Shown: positions 17,560 to 26,864 of the stretch, in pieces
Layout: each line of letters starts with the position of its first letter
Position numbering within the stretch: the stretch's first letter is position 1
Assembly: GCA_964540755.1 (NCBI GenBank)
Contig: CAZIOB010000122.1
Location: 1 to 64,000, forward strand
DNA length: 64,000 nt
Source of the DNA: JAAYJR01 sp964540755
GTDB taxonomy: Bacteria; Bacteroidota; Bacteroidia; Bacteroidales; Prolixibacteraceae
Direction: 5' to 3'
Position numbers and translations under genes: made by a program
Notes under the pieces: generated by a model
What the model saw: only the letters and a program-made list of their open reading frames with translations
What the model was told of the DNA's origin: nothing
Database searches by the model: none

Positions 17560-18207
17560 TTATTTCTTCTTCTTTTTCTTTTTCCCTGACTGAAATTTCA
17601 TATCCATAAGCTTAAGATCCGGCGGTACTTTAATTTTGTGACCAGAAAGCTCTTCGATATCTCTTAAAATTTTTTCATCATCAACTGAATCCTTATTCCA
17701 CGCCAAATATAACTTTTTCATCTGGTTAGCAATCTGTTGAATCAGGATCCGTTGTTTTTCCCCCTCCATTTCCGGCACAGCATCGATCATTTTAGTAATG
17801 ATCAGTCCGTAATGACGATATTTTAAATCATGCTGATTATATGGCACCCTCGACGGCTTTTCTCTTAAAATGGCAGCCGACGGCAATTCATACGGATAAT
17901 CTATGTCGAGTTTAAAATCTGTCATTATAGCCAGATGATCCCAAAGTTTATGTTTAAATTCAGGAACATCCCTGAGATAAGGATATAAATTGCCCATCAC
18001 ATCAACTACTGTTTGGGCAGCCTGATTACGTTTTTGCCTGTCCTCTATAGTAAGCAGATGATTTACCATATTCTGTATATTTCTGCCATATTCAGGCATA
18101 GGAAGCTTCTCGCGTTTTGTATTATAATCCATAATAAATGTATTTGCAAATAACTTTTGTCTGTCTGTTAATTTAGCTGACAGGGGTATGCCATTTACCG
18201 CAGGCAT
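17560..18207 (-). CDS. DUF4290 family protein
   Basis: A 215-residue soluble protein without signal peptide, helical in appearance, matching the DUF4290 family that is restricted to Bacteroidota and usually found just upstream of murA. It ends in a run of lysines (GKKKKKKK), perhaps a nucleic-acid or membrane-surface contact. Function unknown; its constant pairing with murA suggests a part in envelope growth. It heads the two-gene unit with murA, and a good promoter candidate lies upstream. Confidence 0.85.
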   Translation of the reverse strand: MPAVNGIPLSAKLTDRQKLFANTFIMDYNTKREKLPMPEYGRNIQNMVNHLLTIEDRQKRNQAAQTVVDVMGNLYPYLRDVPEFKHKLWDHLAIMTDFKLDIDYPYELPSAAILREKPSRVPYNQHDLKYRHYGLIITKMIDAVPEMEGEKQRILIQQIANQMKKLYLAWNKDSVDDEKILRDIEELSGHKIKVPPDLKLMDMKFQSGKKKKKKK

Positions 18208-18291
18208 TGCCCGTCAACTGATGCTCCGGCATGGATTCACAGTGTTGGATGACAGCCGGATAAAAGCAAGCGGTAATTTAGTAATACAATG

Positions 18292-18322
18292 CAAAACTAA
18301 TGATTTCTTTGCAATAGACAAT
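18292..18322 (-). promoter_or_regulatory. candidate promoter of DUF4290-murA
   Basis: On the minus strand ATTG (18322-18319), 19 bases, then TAGTTTTG (18299-18292). The -7 element matches TAnnTTTG exactly, the -33 element has one mismatch, and spacing is right. It would give a leader of about 80 bases. Confidence 0.42.
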
Positions 18323-18348
18323 TATCGTATTGATTTTTATGAATCTCC

Positions 18349-20646
18349 TTAACCTTTGATTTTCAGTTTAGCATATTTGAGTAACAATTGCTTCTGGCCT
18401 GTTTCATTGAACAGCACAATTGCCTTCTTTTGCGGATAAACACCTTCAACCTTTATAACTTTGCCTGTTCCGAATCTTTGATGTTCAACTAACATTCCTA
18501 CCCTGACCTTATCAGGATCGTCACCCTTATATTCATCGCTTTTCCCTTTTCCCGGATTATTGTGTTCTAATCTGCCCGGTTTTGACAATCCCCCGTGATG
18601 TTGCCTGTTCCCGGGAAAATTAATTGACGGGGATTTGGAAAAAGCACGCCCGGGATGGTTCATATTACCTTCAGGCACCATACCGTCCAGAAATTTTTTA
18701 TCCATTTCAAGCAGAAACCGGCTGGGAGTGCAAAAATCGAGCTTCCCCCACCGATAGCGCTGATTTGCGTATGTAAACCATACATTCTCCATAGCACGGG
18801 TCAGGGCTACATAAAACAGTCGCCTCTCCTCCTCCATAGCTTCTGCGGATCTTTTTTCTTCAGCCTGGGAAGAGGGGAAAAGTTTTTCTTCGAGCCCCGC
18901 AACAAATACATTTTTAAACTCAAGACCTTTAGCTGAATGAATTGTCATTAGAGTGACCTTGTTATTGTCCTCATCATTTTCAGTATCCTGATCAGTCAAT
19001 AAAGCTACCTCTTCCATAAAATTACCCAGCCTTACCGGACGTCCTTCTTCGAGGGCATTCAGACTGAATTCCCGGATCCCGTTCAGCAGCTCCTGTATAT
19101 TATCATGCCTGCCTATACCTTCAGGGGATCTGTCACTGTGCAGGTCTTTAAGTATGCCGGCTTTCTCTGCAATAAACATCCCGGCCTCATAAGCATCTGT
19201 CTCTTTAACCTTTTCTGTAAATCCGTTAATCAGTAATACAAAATTCAGGAGTCTGGTAATAGTTCCCCTATTTAAACCTGCCTGATTTCCCCCCGGGAGC
19301 CGGGTAATAATATTCCATATAGAAGTTTCGGCATTCATTGCCACTGTTTCAAGCTTATACAAAGTAGTCTGGCCAATCCCCCTGCCGGGATAATTAATTA
19401 TCCGCTTCAATGCTTCATTATCAGAATTATTAATTACCAAACGGAAATAGGCGAGTAAATCCTTTATCTCTTTTCTCTGATAGAAACTCAATCCTCCGTA
19501 TATCTTATAAGGAATATTGTTTTTACGTAAAGCTTCTTCAAAAATCCTTGACTGTGCATTGGTACGGTATAAGATAGCATAGTCGCTGTTTTTGTAGTGG
19601 TCACGAAGTTGTGTCTCGGCAATCTCCCTGGCGACACTGAAACCTTCCTCATTATCTGTAAGGGCAGAGATCACTTTGATAGATTTCCCTGCGCTTTTCT
19701 CAGAAAAAACTTTTTTAGATATCTGCATCTTATTTCTTGCTATAATGCTGTTGGCTGCACTTACTATAGTTCTGGTTGACCGGTAATTTTGCTCCAGCTT
19801 GAATATTTTATGATCAGGATAATCAGACTGAAAGTTAAAAATATTTTCAATTCTTGCTCCACGGAATGAATAAATACTCTGAGCATCGTCGCCAACAACA
19901 CAAATATTTTTGTGAACCGCTGCAAGTCTCTTTATAATCAGATATTGTGCATAATTAGTATCCTGATACTCATCAACCAATATATAATTAAATCTTCCCT
20001 GGTATTTATTCAATATTTCCGGATGGTCACGGAAAAGAATATTGGTCTTTAAAAGAAGATCATCGAAATCCATAACCCCCGACAGACAGCACCTCTTAAC
20101 ATATTCCCTGTATATTTCGGAAATTGCCGGCATGCGCATATTCCTGTCAGTATCCCTGATCTCAAAATTATTAGCATAAGCAGCCGGAAGTATCAGATTG
20201 TTTTTTGCCATAGATATCCGGGATGCCACAATTCCAGGTTTATAAGTTTTGTCATCAAGTTTAAAGCTTTTTATGATGCCCTTAAGCAAATTTTTACTGT
20301 CCTGGGCATCAATAATCGTATAGTTAGCGGGAAATCCAATTATGTGATGCTCTGTTCTTAATATCCTGGCAAAAATTGAATGAAATGTCCCCATCCACAA
20401 ATATCTCGCTGTATCTTCACCGGCAACGCCCGAGATCCTTTCCTTCATTTCACGGGCTGCTTTGTTGGTAAAGGTTAGGGCAAGAATTTCATATGGCCGG
20501 ATACCTTTTTTCAACAAATGGGCTATACGGTATGTAAGAACACGTGTTTTGCCGGATCCTGCACCGGCAATTATCAAAGCAGGGCCTTCTGTTTGTACCA
20601 CCGCTTCGTACTGGGCTTTATTCAATTCTTTAAGATAATCAGACAC
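18349..20646 (-). CDS. pcrA: ATP-dependent DNA helicase UvrD/PcrA
   Basis: Superfamily 1A 3'-5' helicase of repair and replication-conflict removal. The 765 residues carry all helicase motifs: Walker A (AGAGSGKTR), motif II DEYQDTN, motif III GDDAQSIYSFRGA, motif IV near LEQNYRST, motif V MTIHSAKGLEF and motif VI VALTRAME. The C-terminus (about 690-765) ends with the Tudor-like domain of PcrA/UvrD that binds RNA polymerase. On the minus strand a TATTTTTG element (20679-20672) about 25 bases before the start may be the -7 box, without a clear -33 partner. Confidence 0.94.
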   Translation of the reverse strand: MSDYLKELNKAQYEAVVQTEGPALIIAGAGSGKTRVLTYRIAHLLKKGIRPYEILALTFTNKAAREMKERISGVAGEDTARYLWMGTFHSIFARILRTEHHIIGFPANYTIIDAQDSKNLLKGIIKSFKLDDKTYKPGIVASRISMAKNNLILPAAYANNFEIRDTDRNMRMPAISEIYREYVKRCCLSGVMDFDDLLLKTNILFRDHPEILNKYQGRFNYILVDEYQDTNYAQYLIIKRLAAVHKNICVVGDDAQSIYSFRGARIENIFNFQSDYPDHKIFKLEQNYRSTRTIVSAANSIIARNKMQISKKVFSEKSAGKSIKVISALTDNEEGFSVAREIAETQLRDHYKNSDYAILYRTNAQSRIFEEALRKNNIPYKIYGGLSFYQRKEIKDLLAYFRLVINNSDNEALKRIINYPGRGIGQTTLYKLETVAMNAETSIWNIITRLPGGNQAGLNRGTITRLLNFVLLINGFTEKVKETDAYEAGMFIAEKAGILKDLHSDRSPEGIGRHDNIQELLNGIREFSLNALEEGRPVRLGNFMEEVALLTDQDTENDEDNNKVTLMTIHSAKGLEFKNVFVAGLEEKLFPSSQAEEKRSAEAMEEERRLFYVALTRAMENVWFTYANQRYRWGKLDFCTPSRFLLEMDKKFLDGMVPEGNMNHPGRAFSKSPSINFPGNRQHHGGLSKPGRLEHNNPGKGKSDEYKGDDPDKVRVGMLVEHQRFGTGKVIKVEGVYPQKKAIVLFNETGQKQLLLKYAKLKIKG

Positions 20647-20774
20647 CGCGAATACTTTTAAAAATTAAGTGCAAAAATAGAAGTTGTTGTTCAGAATAAT
20701 AAGTTTTTAATGTTAACAAAACAATTTAATAAAAATTATACGTTAATATTGTAGCCTAAAGTACAATATAGTTT

Positions 20775-22070
20775 ATGAACAAAAAAATCAGCATATATAT
20801 ATCTTTTATCTTTTTTTTCTTTTTCAGCCTGCCCGTCTTAAAAGCTCAGCTTTCAGCCCCGGGGTCAAGCGGTAGTACCGGAACATCCTATCCCGTATTT
20901 CAGGCAAAGGACAGCATCTTCATTTTTTGTTCCCAGAACGGTGCAAACAGTGAAGGAGTGCTGGAGGCTCAAACATTGATGCAGGGCACAAAGACTTTTT
21001 TATGGGAAAAATATAATCCTGTATCTTCTGATTTTGAATTTTATTTTTCAGAGAGTACTGAAAACCTGAGTTCAATGATTTCAGGACTTGAAGACGGATG
21101 TTACCGGGTCACAATTAGTCAGGGAGAATCTGGTGAGATATACAGGGCATGGTCATTGACTGATCACATTTCCGCAAATGCAAAAGTAACCAGTTCCAAC
21201 TGTCAATCTTTTATACTTGACGGATCATATGATACTGAACCCATGATCTACTACGATCTTTCAAATAATGAGCAATTAGAACTGATCAGGACTATTAATG
21301 CAGAATGGAAACAGGAAGAAGCAACTATTGCGAGAGTTCTCAAGCCACAGATCTTTGATCTTCCTTATAATGATACTGAATATACCCTGAGGGTTTACGA
21401 CCAGTTTGGATGCGAAGCTATTGCTACCGTTTTGTACCAGTCTGTTGTAACAAAAGCAGAATTCACTGCCGATCCGCAACAGGGCGAAGCCCCACTGACG
21501 GTTAACTTTAATAACCAGTCAGTTAATGGCGATCAATATGAGTGGTTCTTTTTCCGTAATCTTGATGAGATAAAAAAAGAATCGGAGAATACAGACCAGC
21601 CGGTTGACAGTATAATGGTTGTTGCCTATGATCAAAATCCGGTTTATACTTATGAAAATTCGGGGATGTACCAGGTTAAGCTGGTCTCCAAAAATATTTC
21701 AGATAGTATTACATGTGCCGATACGACTTATCTGGAAGATTATATAATTGTGGATACTTCATTTGTGGCTGTACCAAATGTTTTCACTCCTAACGGGGAT
21801 GGCTACAATGACCTTTTTGTCGTTAAGTTCTGGTCAATGAAAAACATTAAAATACAGATTTTCAATCGTTGGGGGAAACGGATACATTTCTGGGAGAGTG
21901 ATGATGTCAGAGGTTTTGAAGAAACTTATACACAAACAGTATGGGACGGCCGGCTAGGCGGCCGTTTTGCCAGTCCGGGTGTATATTATTATGTAGTTGA
22001 AGGGATGGGGCGCGATGATAAAAGAAGAAAAGCCCATGGCTTCTTTCATTTATTCAGGGACAAGAATTAA
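20775..22070 (+). CDS. secreted PKD protein with CHU_C/gliding-type C-terminal domain (T9SS type B cargo)
   Basis: A 431-residue exported protein: N-terminal signal peptide (IYISFIFFFFFSLPVLKAQ), an unassigned domain with several Cys (about 35-215), a PKD-like domain (about 225-325, beginning AEFTADPQQGEAPLTVNF) and a C-terminal domain of about 95 residues with the VFTPNGDGYNDLF and NRWGKR hallmarks. That last domain is the gliding-motility/CHU_C type B signal for the type IX secretion system. The protein is therefore expected on the surface or in the medium. It meets the agmatinase gene tail to tail with 5 bases between. Specific role unknown. Confidence 0.88.
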   Translation: MNKKISIYISFIFFFFFSLPVLKAQLSAPGSSGSTGTSYPVFQAKDSIFIFCSQNGANSEGVLEAQTLMQGTKTFLWEKYNPVSSDFEFYFSESTENLSSMISGLEDGCYRVTISQGESGEIYRAWSLTDHISANAKVTSSNCQSFILDGSYDTEPMIYYDLSNNEQLELIRTINAEWKQEEATIARVLKPQIFDLPYNDTEYTLRVYDQFGCEAIATVLYQSVVTKAEFTADPQQGEAPLTVNFNNQSVNGDQYEWFFFRNLDEIKKESENTDQPVDSIMVVAYDQNPVYTYENSGMYQVKLVSKNISDSITCADTTYLEDYIIVDTSFVAVPNVFTPNGDGYNDLFVVKFWSMKNIKIQIFNRWGKRIHFWESDDVRGFEETYTQTVWDGRLGGRFASPGVYYYVVEGMGRDDKRRKAHGFFHLFRDKN

Positions 22071-22075
22071 CAGAA

Positions 22076-23125
22076 TCATATCCAACCTTGTGATCTTCCC
22101 GCAAGGTTACATAGTTTGTAAAGAATCCGGGCTCCAACATTGGCATCCCATTCGGAATTTCCTGTTTCACAAAGGTCGAAGCCTATTATTTTCCTTCCGC
22201 TTTCAACAAGTTTTTTCAGGATAAATATTAGTTCAAAAAATTCCATTCCCCCGGGCACCGGAGTTCCTGCATGCGGGCACAATTTAGGATCTAAACCGTC
22301 AACATCTATGCTTATATAAACATTCGCAGGAAGTTGATCTACAATCTCATGACATTGCTTATCCCAATCCATACCCCTAAAACGATTTTCTTTCATTTTC
22401 TGGTCGAAAAAAACGGAAATCCGGCCATGCTCCGCTTTAACTCTTTCCATCTCTTCCTCACAATAATCACGGATACCAACCTGAACCAATTTTGAAATGG
22501 CCTCTTCCCTGAGAATATTATTAAAAACCGATGCATGAGAATATTGAAATCCTTCGTAACATTTGCGTAAATCCATATGCGCATCAACCTGCAGAATACC
22601 GAAACTGTCATATTTCCCAAGCAAAGCTTTTGCCAATCCATACATCACACTGTGGTCTCCTCCCACTATTCCTGCAATTTTACCGGAATTGATAATTTTT
22701 TTTGATTCTTTATATACTTTTTCATTAACATCGCGACATTCAGCATTAATATTATTCAGAACTTTCATCTTTGAAGGATCCTTTTTAACATCCCCCCCGT
22801 TTTCAAGAAAATTTATATAAGATTGAGCTGCAGGCCTCAGCACGTTTCTTTTACGGAATACAGACTCATCTGCCTTTTGCATATAAATGCCAAGTTCCCA
22901 TGCCCCCGTAATATCAATATCCTCCAGATCGATTTGTAAAGATGCCTCCCGGACAGCTTCCGGTGCACAGGCAGTCCCTTCTCCATAAGATACAGTAACA
23001 TCCCATGGAACCGGTAATAAAATAACATTGGCTGTTTCTGCCGTAAAAGGAAGCCCGATAAAATTGAAATTCCTCATCGCGGGCCCGCCGGGATTAAAAA
23101 TTTCATTTAAATTTTTCTCATCCAT
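22076..23125 (-). CDS. speB: agmatinase (ureohydrolase family)
   Basis: Binuclear manganese hydrolase that most likely cleaves agmatine to putrescine and urea. The 349-residue protein has the metal ligands of the arginase family: H158 in GGDHSVM, D181/H183/D185 in DAHMDLR, and D274/D276 in SIDVDGLDP. The segment after it reads CPHAGTPVPGG where many relatives have APGTGTPxPGG. Formimidoylglutamase or arginase cannot be fully excluded, but the neighbouring divergent genes convert putrescine to spermidine, which supports agmatinase. It is divergent from them across 407 bases. Confidence 0.82.
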   Translation of the reverse strand: MDEKNLNEIFNPGGPAMRNFNFIGLPFTAETANVILLPVPWDVTVSYGEGTACAPEAVREASLQIDLEDIDITGAWELGIYMQKADESVFRKRNVLRPAAQSYINFLENGGDVKKDPSKMKVLNNINAECRDVNEKVYKESKKIINSGKIAGIVGGDHSVMYGLAKALLGKYDSFGILQVDAHMDLRKCYEGFQYSHASVFNNILREEAISKLVQVGIRDYCEEEMERVKAEHGRISVFFDQKMKENRFRGMDWDKQCHEIVDQLPANVYISIDVDGLDPKLCPHAGTPVPGGMEFFELIFILKKLVESGRKIIGFDLCETGNSEWDANVGARILYKLCNLAGRSQGWI

Positions 23126-23326
23126 ATATTTATGCTGTTAAATTTATAATATAACAGATATGTTTAAATTTTTATAATCACCTGTAAACACAAAATATGA
23201 CTATGATGAGTTCTATCTCATATTTTTAAAAAATCACAATGAGATAATATTTTTTGATTAAAAAAGATGCCCGTCTCATTTTAGATTTTCAGGTAATATA
23301 CAAAAAAAATATTTATCTAAAATTAA

Positions 23327-23359
23327 TTTGCTTTTAGCTTATAAAAACGTATATTTTTG
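23327..23359 (+). promoter_or_regulatory. Bacteroidota-type promoter of the carboxyspermidine genes
   Basis: TTTG (23327-23330), 21 bases, then TATTTTTG (23352-23359): both boxes match the phylum consensus exactly with suitable spacing. Start of transcription would be near 23366, giving a leader of about 167 bases that contains the stem structure at 23381-23448. It lies in the 407-base gap between the agmatinase gene and the synthase gene. The rest of the gap, toward agmatinase, holds three ATGAGA/TCTCAT repeats near 23207-23280 and no gene. Confidence 0.55.
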
Positions 23360-23380
23360 TATTTGCTTATAATGAAGGGC

Positions 23381-23448
23381 CCGGTTATCTATATATCATA
23401 TACTGACAATTACACATATTTGATAATTCATCAGGCAGCAATAACCGG
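23381..23448 (+). promoter_or_regulatory. structured 5' leader upstream of the carboxynorspermidine synthase gene
   Basis: Outer arms CCGGTTAT (23381-23388) and ATAACCGG (23441-23448) are exact reverse complements. Inside, CTGA-c-AATT (23403-23411) can pair with AATT-ca-TCAG (23425-23434). The nested helix starts some 15 bases after the predicted transcription start and ends 84 bases before the start codon, a fitting place for a leader RNA that controls translation or stability. No known riboswitch class was recognised. Confidence 0.4.
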
Positions 23449-23532
23449 TCTTAAGACTTATACTGGAAACGAAAATGTTTATTCAATTGAGAAACAAGTA
23501 ATAAAATAACTTATTAAAAAATATGTAATATT

Positions 23533-24726
23533 ATGAGCAGACTATTAATAATTGGTGCCGGCGGCGTAGGAAGAGTTGTGGCAGCAAAATCAGCTGATAA
23601 TCCTTCTGTTTTTTCTGATATAATGCTTGCCAGCCGGACATTGTCAAAATGCGATATTATTGCAGGCGAAGTAGGCAAAGGGCGGATACAGACTGCACAG
23701 CTTGATGCAGACAATGTTTTTGAAGTAGTGCGCTTAATAAACCGGTTCAAACCTGAAATCGTCATTAATGTTGCACTTCCCTATCAGGATCTCTCCATAA
23801 TGGATGCTTGTCTCGAGACCGGCGTGCATTACCTTGATACAGCAAATTATGAGCCCAGAGAGGAAGCCAGGTTTGAATACAAATGGCAGTGGGAATATAA
23901 CGACCGGTTCAGGGAAAAAGGACTGACAGCTGTTTTGGGCTGCGGATTCGATCCGGGCGTGACCAATATCTATACAGCTTATGCTGCCAAACATCATTTC
24001 GACGAGATACATTATCTTGACATTGTTGACTGCAATGCAGGAGAACATGGAAAGGCATTTGCCACAAACTTCAATCCTGAGATAAACATACGGGAAATTA
24101 CCCAAAAAGGTAAATACTGGGAAGAAGGGCGATGGATAGAAACTGAACCACATGAAATAAAAAAGGTACTGAACTATCCTGATATCGGCCCCCGTGATTC
24201 CTACTTAATCTTTCATGAAGAACTTGAATCCCTGGTTAAAAATTTTCCTACTTTAAAAAGAGCCCGTTTCTGGATGACGTTCGGACAGGAATATCTCACC
24301 CATTTGAGGGTTATACAAAACATAGGAATGGCGGGTATAAAACCGGTAAACTATAAAGGAACTGATGTCATTCCCCTGGAATTCCTGAAACACGTTCTTC
24401 CGGATCCCGGGGAACTTGGAAAAAATTATGTGGGAGAGACATCAATAGGCTGTCGCATAAGGGGATTGAAAGATAACAGAGAAAAAAACTGTTATATCTG
24501 GAATAACTGCAGTCATCAGAAAGCATATCATGAAACAGGTACCCAGGCAGTTTCTTATACTACCGGCGTTCCTGCAATGCTTGGGGCAATGATGATCATT
24601 ACAGGAAAATGGAAAGGGAAAGGGGTATTCAATGTAGAACAGTTTGATCCCGACCCTTTTATGGAAAAAATCGGTGAATACGGACTGCCCTGGAATGAAA
24701 AAATAAACACTGACCTGGAGATGTAA
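23533..24726 (+). CDS. carboxynorspermidine/carboxyspermidine synthase (saccharopine dehydrogenase family)
   Basis: NADPH-dependent enzyme that condenses aspartate semialdehyde with putrescine (or diaminopropane) to give carboxyspermidine (or carboxynorspermidine). The 397-residue protein opens with a Rossmann motif (LLIIGAGGVGRVVAAKSA) and has the saccharopine dehydrogenase-like second domain; VLGCGFDPGVTNIY is the family hallmark. The next gene, 38 bases on, encodes the decarboxylase that finishes the product, and agmatinase upstream supplies putrescine. This route replaces SAM-dependent spermidine synthase in many Bacteroidota. Confidence 0.92.
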   Translation: MSRLLIIGAGGVGRVVAAKSADNPSVFSDIMLASRTLSKCDIIAGEVGKGRIQTAQLDADNVFEVVRLINRFKPEIVINVALPYQDLSIMDACLETGVHYLDTANYEPREEARFEYKWQWEYNDRFREKGLTAVLGCGFDPGVTNIYTAYAAKHHFDEIHYLDIVDCNAGEHGKAFATNFNPEINIREITQKGKYWEEGRWIETEPHEIKKVLNYPDIGPRDSYLIFHEELESLVKNFPTLKRARFWMTFGQEYLTHLRVIQNIGMAGIKPVNYKGTDVIPLEFLKHVLPDPGELGKNYVGETSIGCRIRGLKDNREKNCYIWNNCSHQKAYHETGTQAVSYTTGVPAMLGAMMIITGKWKGKGVFNVEQFDPDPFMEKIGEYGLPWNEKINTDLEM

Positions 24727-24764
24727 ATAATCCCAGGTTGAAAATAATGGCTGTTTTTTCTTAA

Positions 24765-25931
24765 TTGTTTAACCGACTATTAATTATTTCTGAATTGGAC
24801 TATTCAAAAATAGCTTCACCTGCCTTTATAGTAGATGAAAAATTACTTCGTAAAAACCTGCAGCTGCTAAAAAGTTTACAGGAAGAGGCCGGGATTAATA
24901 TCCTGCTGGCCTTTAAGGGTTTTGCTTTGTGGAAGGTTTTTCCGTTAATAAGAGAATATCTGAAAGGCGCTGCTGCAAGCTCTTTATATGAAGCAAGGCT
25001 CTGCTATGAAGAGATGAAAACATATGCCCATGTTTATTCCCCCGCTTATCTGCTGGATGATTTCAAAGATTTGTTAAAATATAGCAGCTATATTGTGTTT
25101 AATTCCTTCAACCAGTTTCAGAAATTTTATCCCCTTACTCATACAGCAGACCATCACATTTCATGCGGTATAAGGATTAATCCCGAATTCTCCGATGTCA
25201 AAACCGGTTTATATAATCCTGCATCAACCGGCTCAAGGCTCGGAGTGGGCAGCAATGAATTTCCCGAAAATCTTCCCGAAGGAATTGAGGGGTTACACTT
25301 TCATGTGCTGTGCGAATCTGACTCTTACAGCCTGGAAAAAGTGCTGAAACACGTGGAAAATAAATTTGGCCGGTTCCTGCATATGGTAAAATGGATAAAT
25401 ATGGGCGGCGGGCATCTTATAACCGGCGAAGGCTACGACTGTCAGCATCTCATTGGACTGCTGCAAAAATTCAAATCCACCTATAATACGGATATTATCC
25501 TTGAACCCGGAAGCGCCGTTGCCTGGAATACCGGATTGTTAGTATCCACTGTTCAGGATGTGGTCACACACAAAGGGATCAAAACAGCCATACTGGACGT
25601 ATCATTTACCGCACACATGCCCGACACACTGGAAATGCCTTATCGTCCCGCAATAATCGGGACTTCTGATCCCCATGAAAAAAGTGAATATCTTTACCGG
25701 CTTGGAGGCAGTAGTTGTCTTGCAGGTGACTATCTGGAAGAATATCACTTTAACCGGGCGCTTAAACCGGGAGATAAGGTTATCTTTAAAGATATGGCAC
25801 ATTACACTATGGTTAAGACAACTATGTTCAACGGAGTAAAACATCCGTCAATAGCCATACTTACAGAAGAAGGGCAAATAAAAACTGTCAGGGAATTTCA
25901 CTATGAGGATTATAAAAACAGGTTGTCATGA
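24765..25931 (+). CDS. nspC: carboxynorspermidine/carboxyspermidine decarboxylase NspC
   Basis: PLP-dependent, alanine-racemase-fold decarboxylase that removes the carboxyl group to yield spermidine or norspermidine. Visible marks are the cofactor lysine region LLAFKGFALW near residue 49, the HFHVLCESDS segment, the MGGGH phosphate-binding glycines and the C-terminal FKDMAHYTMVK. No ATG is near the start. The TTG at 24765 is given here (388 residues); the TTG at 24795 gives 378 residues beginning LDYSKIASPAF, which fits relatives better. It is the last gene of the polyamine unit, closed by a strong terminator. Confidence 0.93.
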   Translation: MFNRLLIISELDYSKIASPAFIVDEKLLRKNLQLLKSLQEEAGINILLAFKGFALWKVFPLIREYLKGAAASSLYEARLCYEEMKTYAHVYSPAYLLDDFKDLLKYSSYIVFNSFNQFQKFYPLTHTADHHISCGIRINPEFSDVKTGLYNPASTGSRLGVGSNEFPENLPEGIEGLHFHVLCESDSYSLEKVLKHVENKFGRFLHMVKWINMGGGHLITGEGYDCQHLIGLLQKFKSTYNTDIILEPGSAVAWNTGLLVSTVQDVVTHKGIKTAILDVSFTAHMPDTLEMPYRPAIIGTSDPHEKSEYLYRLGGSSCLAGDYLEEYHFNRALKPGDKVIFKDMAHYTMVKTTMFNGVKHPSIAILTEEGQIKTVREFHYEDYKNRLS

Positions 25932-25949
25932 AAGGTGTATAAAAATAAG

Positions 25950-25980
25950 AAGGATGGGCTCAACAACCCATCCTTTTCTC
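25950..25980 (+). terminator. intrinsic terminator after nspC
   Basis: Perfect 9-bp stem AAGGATGGG (25950-25958) with CCCATCCTT (25967-25975), 8-base loop, then TTCTC. It lies 18 bases after the nspC stop. Confidence 0.8.
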
Positions 25981-25983
25981 ATT

Positions 25984-26076
25984 AAACTAACTAACCTAAC
26001 TAAACCTAAACTTATGAAAATAAACGTACCTCAAATATACACCCGGATTTATTCCTACCCAAACTTAATTTGTTAA
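25984..26076 (+). other. CTAA-repeat leader with a 20-codon remnant frame
   Basis: A run of CTAA/CCTAA units (about 25986-26011) ends in CTTATGAAAATAAA, then 20 codons to a TAA at 26074. As I recall, this kind of CTAA-rich leader followed by ATGAAAA is typical in front of SusC-like outer-membrane receptor genes in this phylum. No such gene follows; the short frame (M-K-I-N-V-P-Q...) stops at once. It may be the remains of a lost gene or a detached regulatory leader. Confidence 0.3.
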
Positions 26077-26111
26077 ATCATGTTAAAGATAATGATCAAT
26101 TAACATTAATT

Positions 26112-26864
26112 TTATTGTGCAATAAATGTATAATTAATTGTACCTCTTTGAATTTCAGGAGCATCAGGATCTTTATTAAACAGTGTCCTTGAAGCAGCTG
26201 CTGTTGCATATAAATAGATCTGCCCGTCACGGACAGAAGGATTATTGCGTGGTTCGGCCTGTACAACCTTCCCTTCACGGTCAACTACAATATCAACAAT
26301 AACTTTCCCTCCCCCCTGTGCAAGATATACAGGTATTGGCAGACTCAAATGATACCTTCCTTCCAGATAATAAACAATATTACTTTCCCCTGTATATATG
26401 ATATTCTTTATTGAGTCCGGATTCATATCAGTAGTTGTTTCAACAGGCATGTCTATATCCTCCAGATCAACTGTTTCTTTAGAGAGCTGCCTGTTAACAT
26501 CTGAGACAAGTCTTCTCGCAGCCTCAACTTCATCTGTATAATCTTCGTCGAAAAATTTTTCACTCTCCGCAAGCCTTTTGGAAGCAATGTTAGTTTTAGC
26601 TGATTGCTCTGATGAAAGCCTTGAGGCGGGATCATTTGGTAAGGATTCCTCCTCTTCCGGAGTTACTTCCTCCGGTGTTTCTTCAGGGAGTTCAGGCTCA
26701 GTCAGTAGTTCCTCCGGAAATTCAATAAGAAGTTCATCCTGCTGAATATTTCCTTTCATATCTACTTCAGCTAAAAGAAATACCGAGAATAATAAAATAT
26801 GGAACACCAGTGTGCCCATTACTCCGTATATATTCCGTTTATATATATCCTTAAATCTGCCCAT
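26112..26864 (-). CDS. TonB-like energy transducer, short form
   Basis: A 250-residue protein with a basic cytoplasmic start, one transmembrane helix (VMGTLVFHILLFSVFLL, about 15-32), a Pro/Glu-rich periplasmic spacer (about 45-75) and a C-terminal domain (about 165-250) with the VDIVVDREGKVVQAE strand and the ATAAASRTLFNKDP segment of the TonB family. Such proteins couple the ExbB/ExbD proton motor to outer-membrane receptors. exbB/exbD are not here. The gene is monocistronic and divergent from the barrel protein gene. It could serve the BtuB receptor of this window, but that is speculation. Confidence 0.8.
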   Translation of the reverse strand: MGRFKDIYKRNIYGVMGTLVFHILLFSVFLLAEVDMKGNIQQDELLIEFPEELLTEPELPEETPEEVTPEEEESLPNDPASRLSSEQSAKTNIASKRLAESEKFFDEDYTDEVEAARRLVSDVNRQLSKETVDLEDIDMPVETTTDMNPDSIKNIIYTGESNIVYYLEGRYHLSLPIPVYLAQGGGKVIVDIVVDREGKVVQAEPRNNPSVRDGQIYLYATAAASRTLFNKDPDAPEIQRGTINYTFIAQ

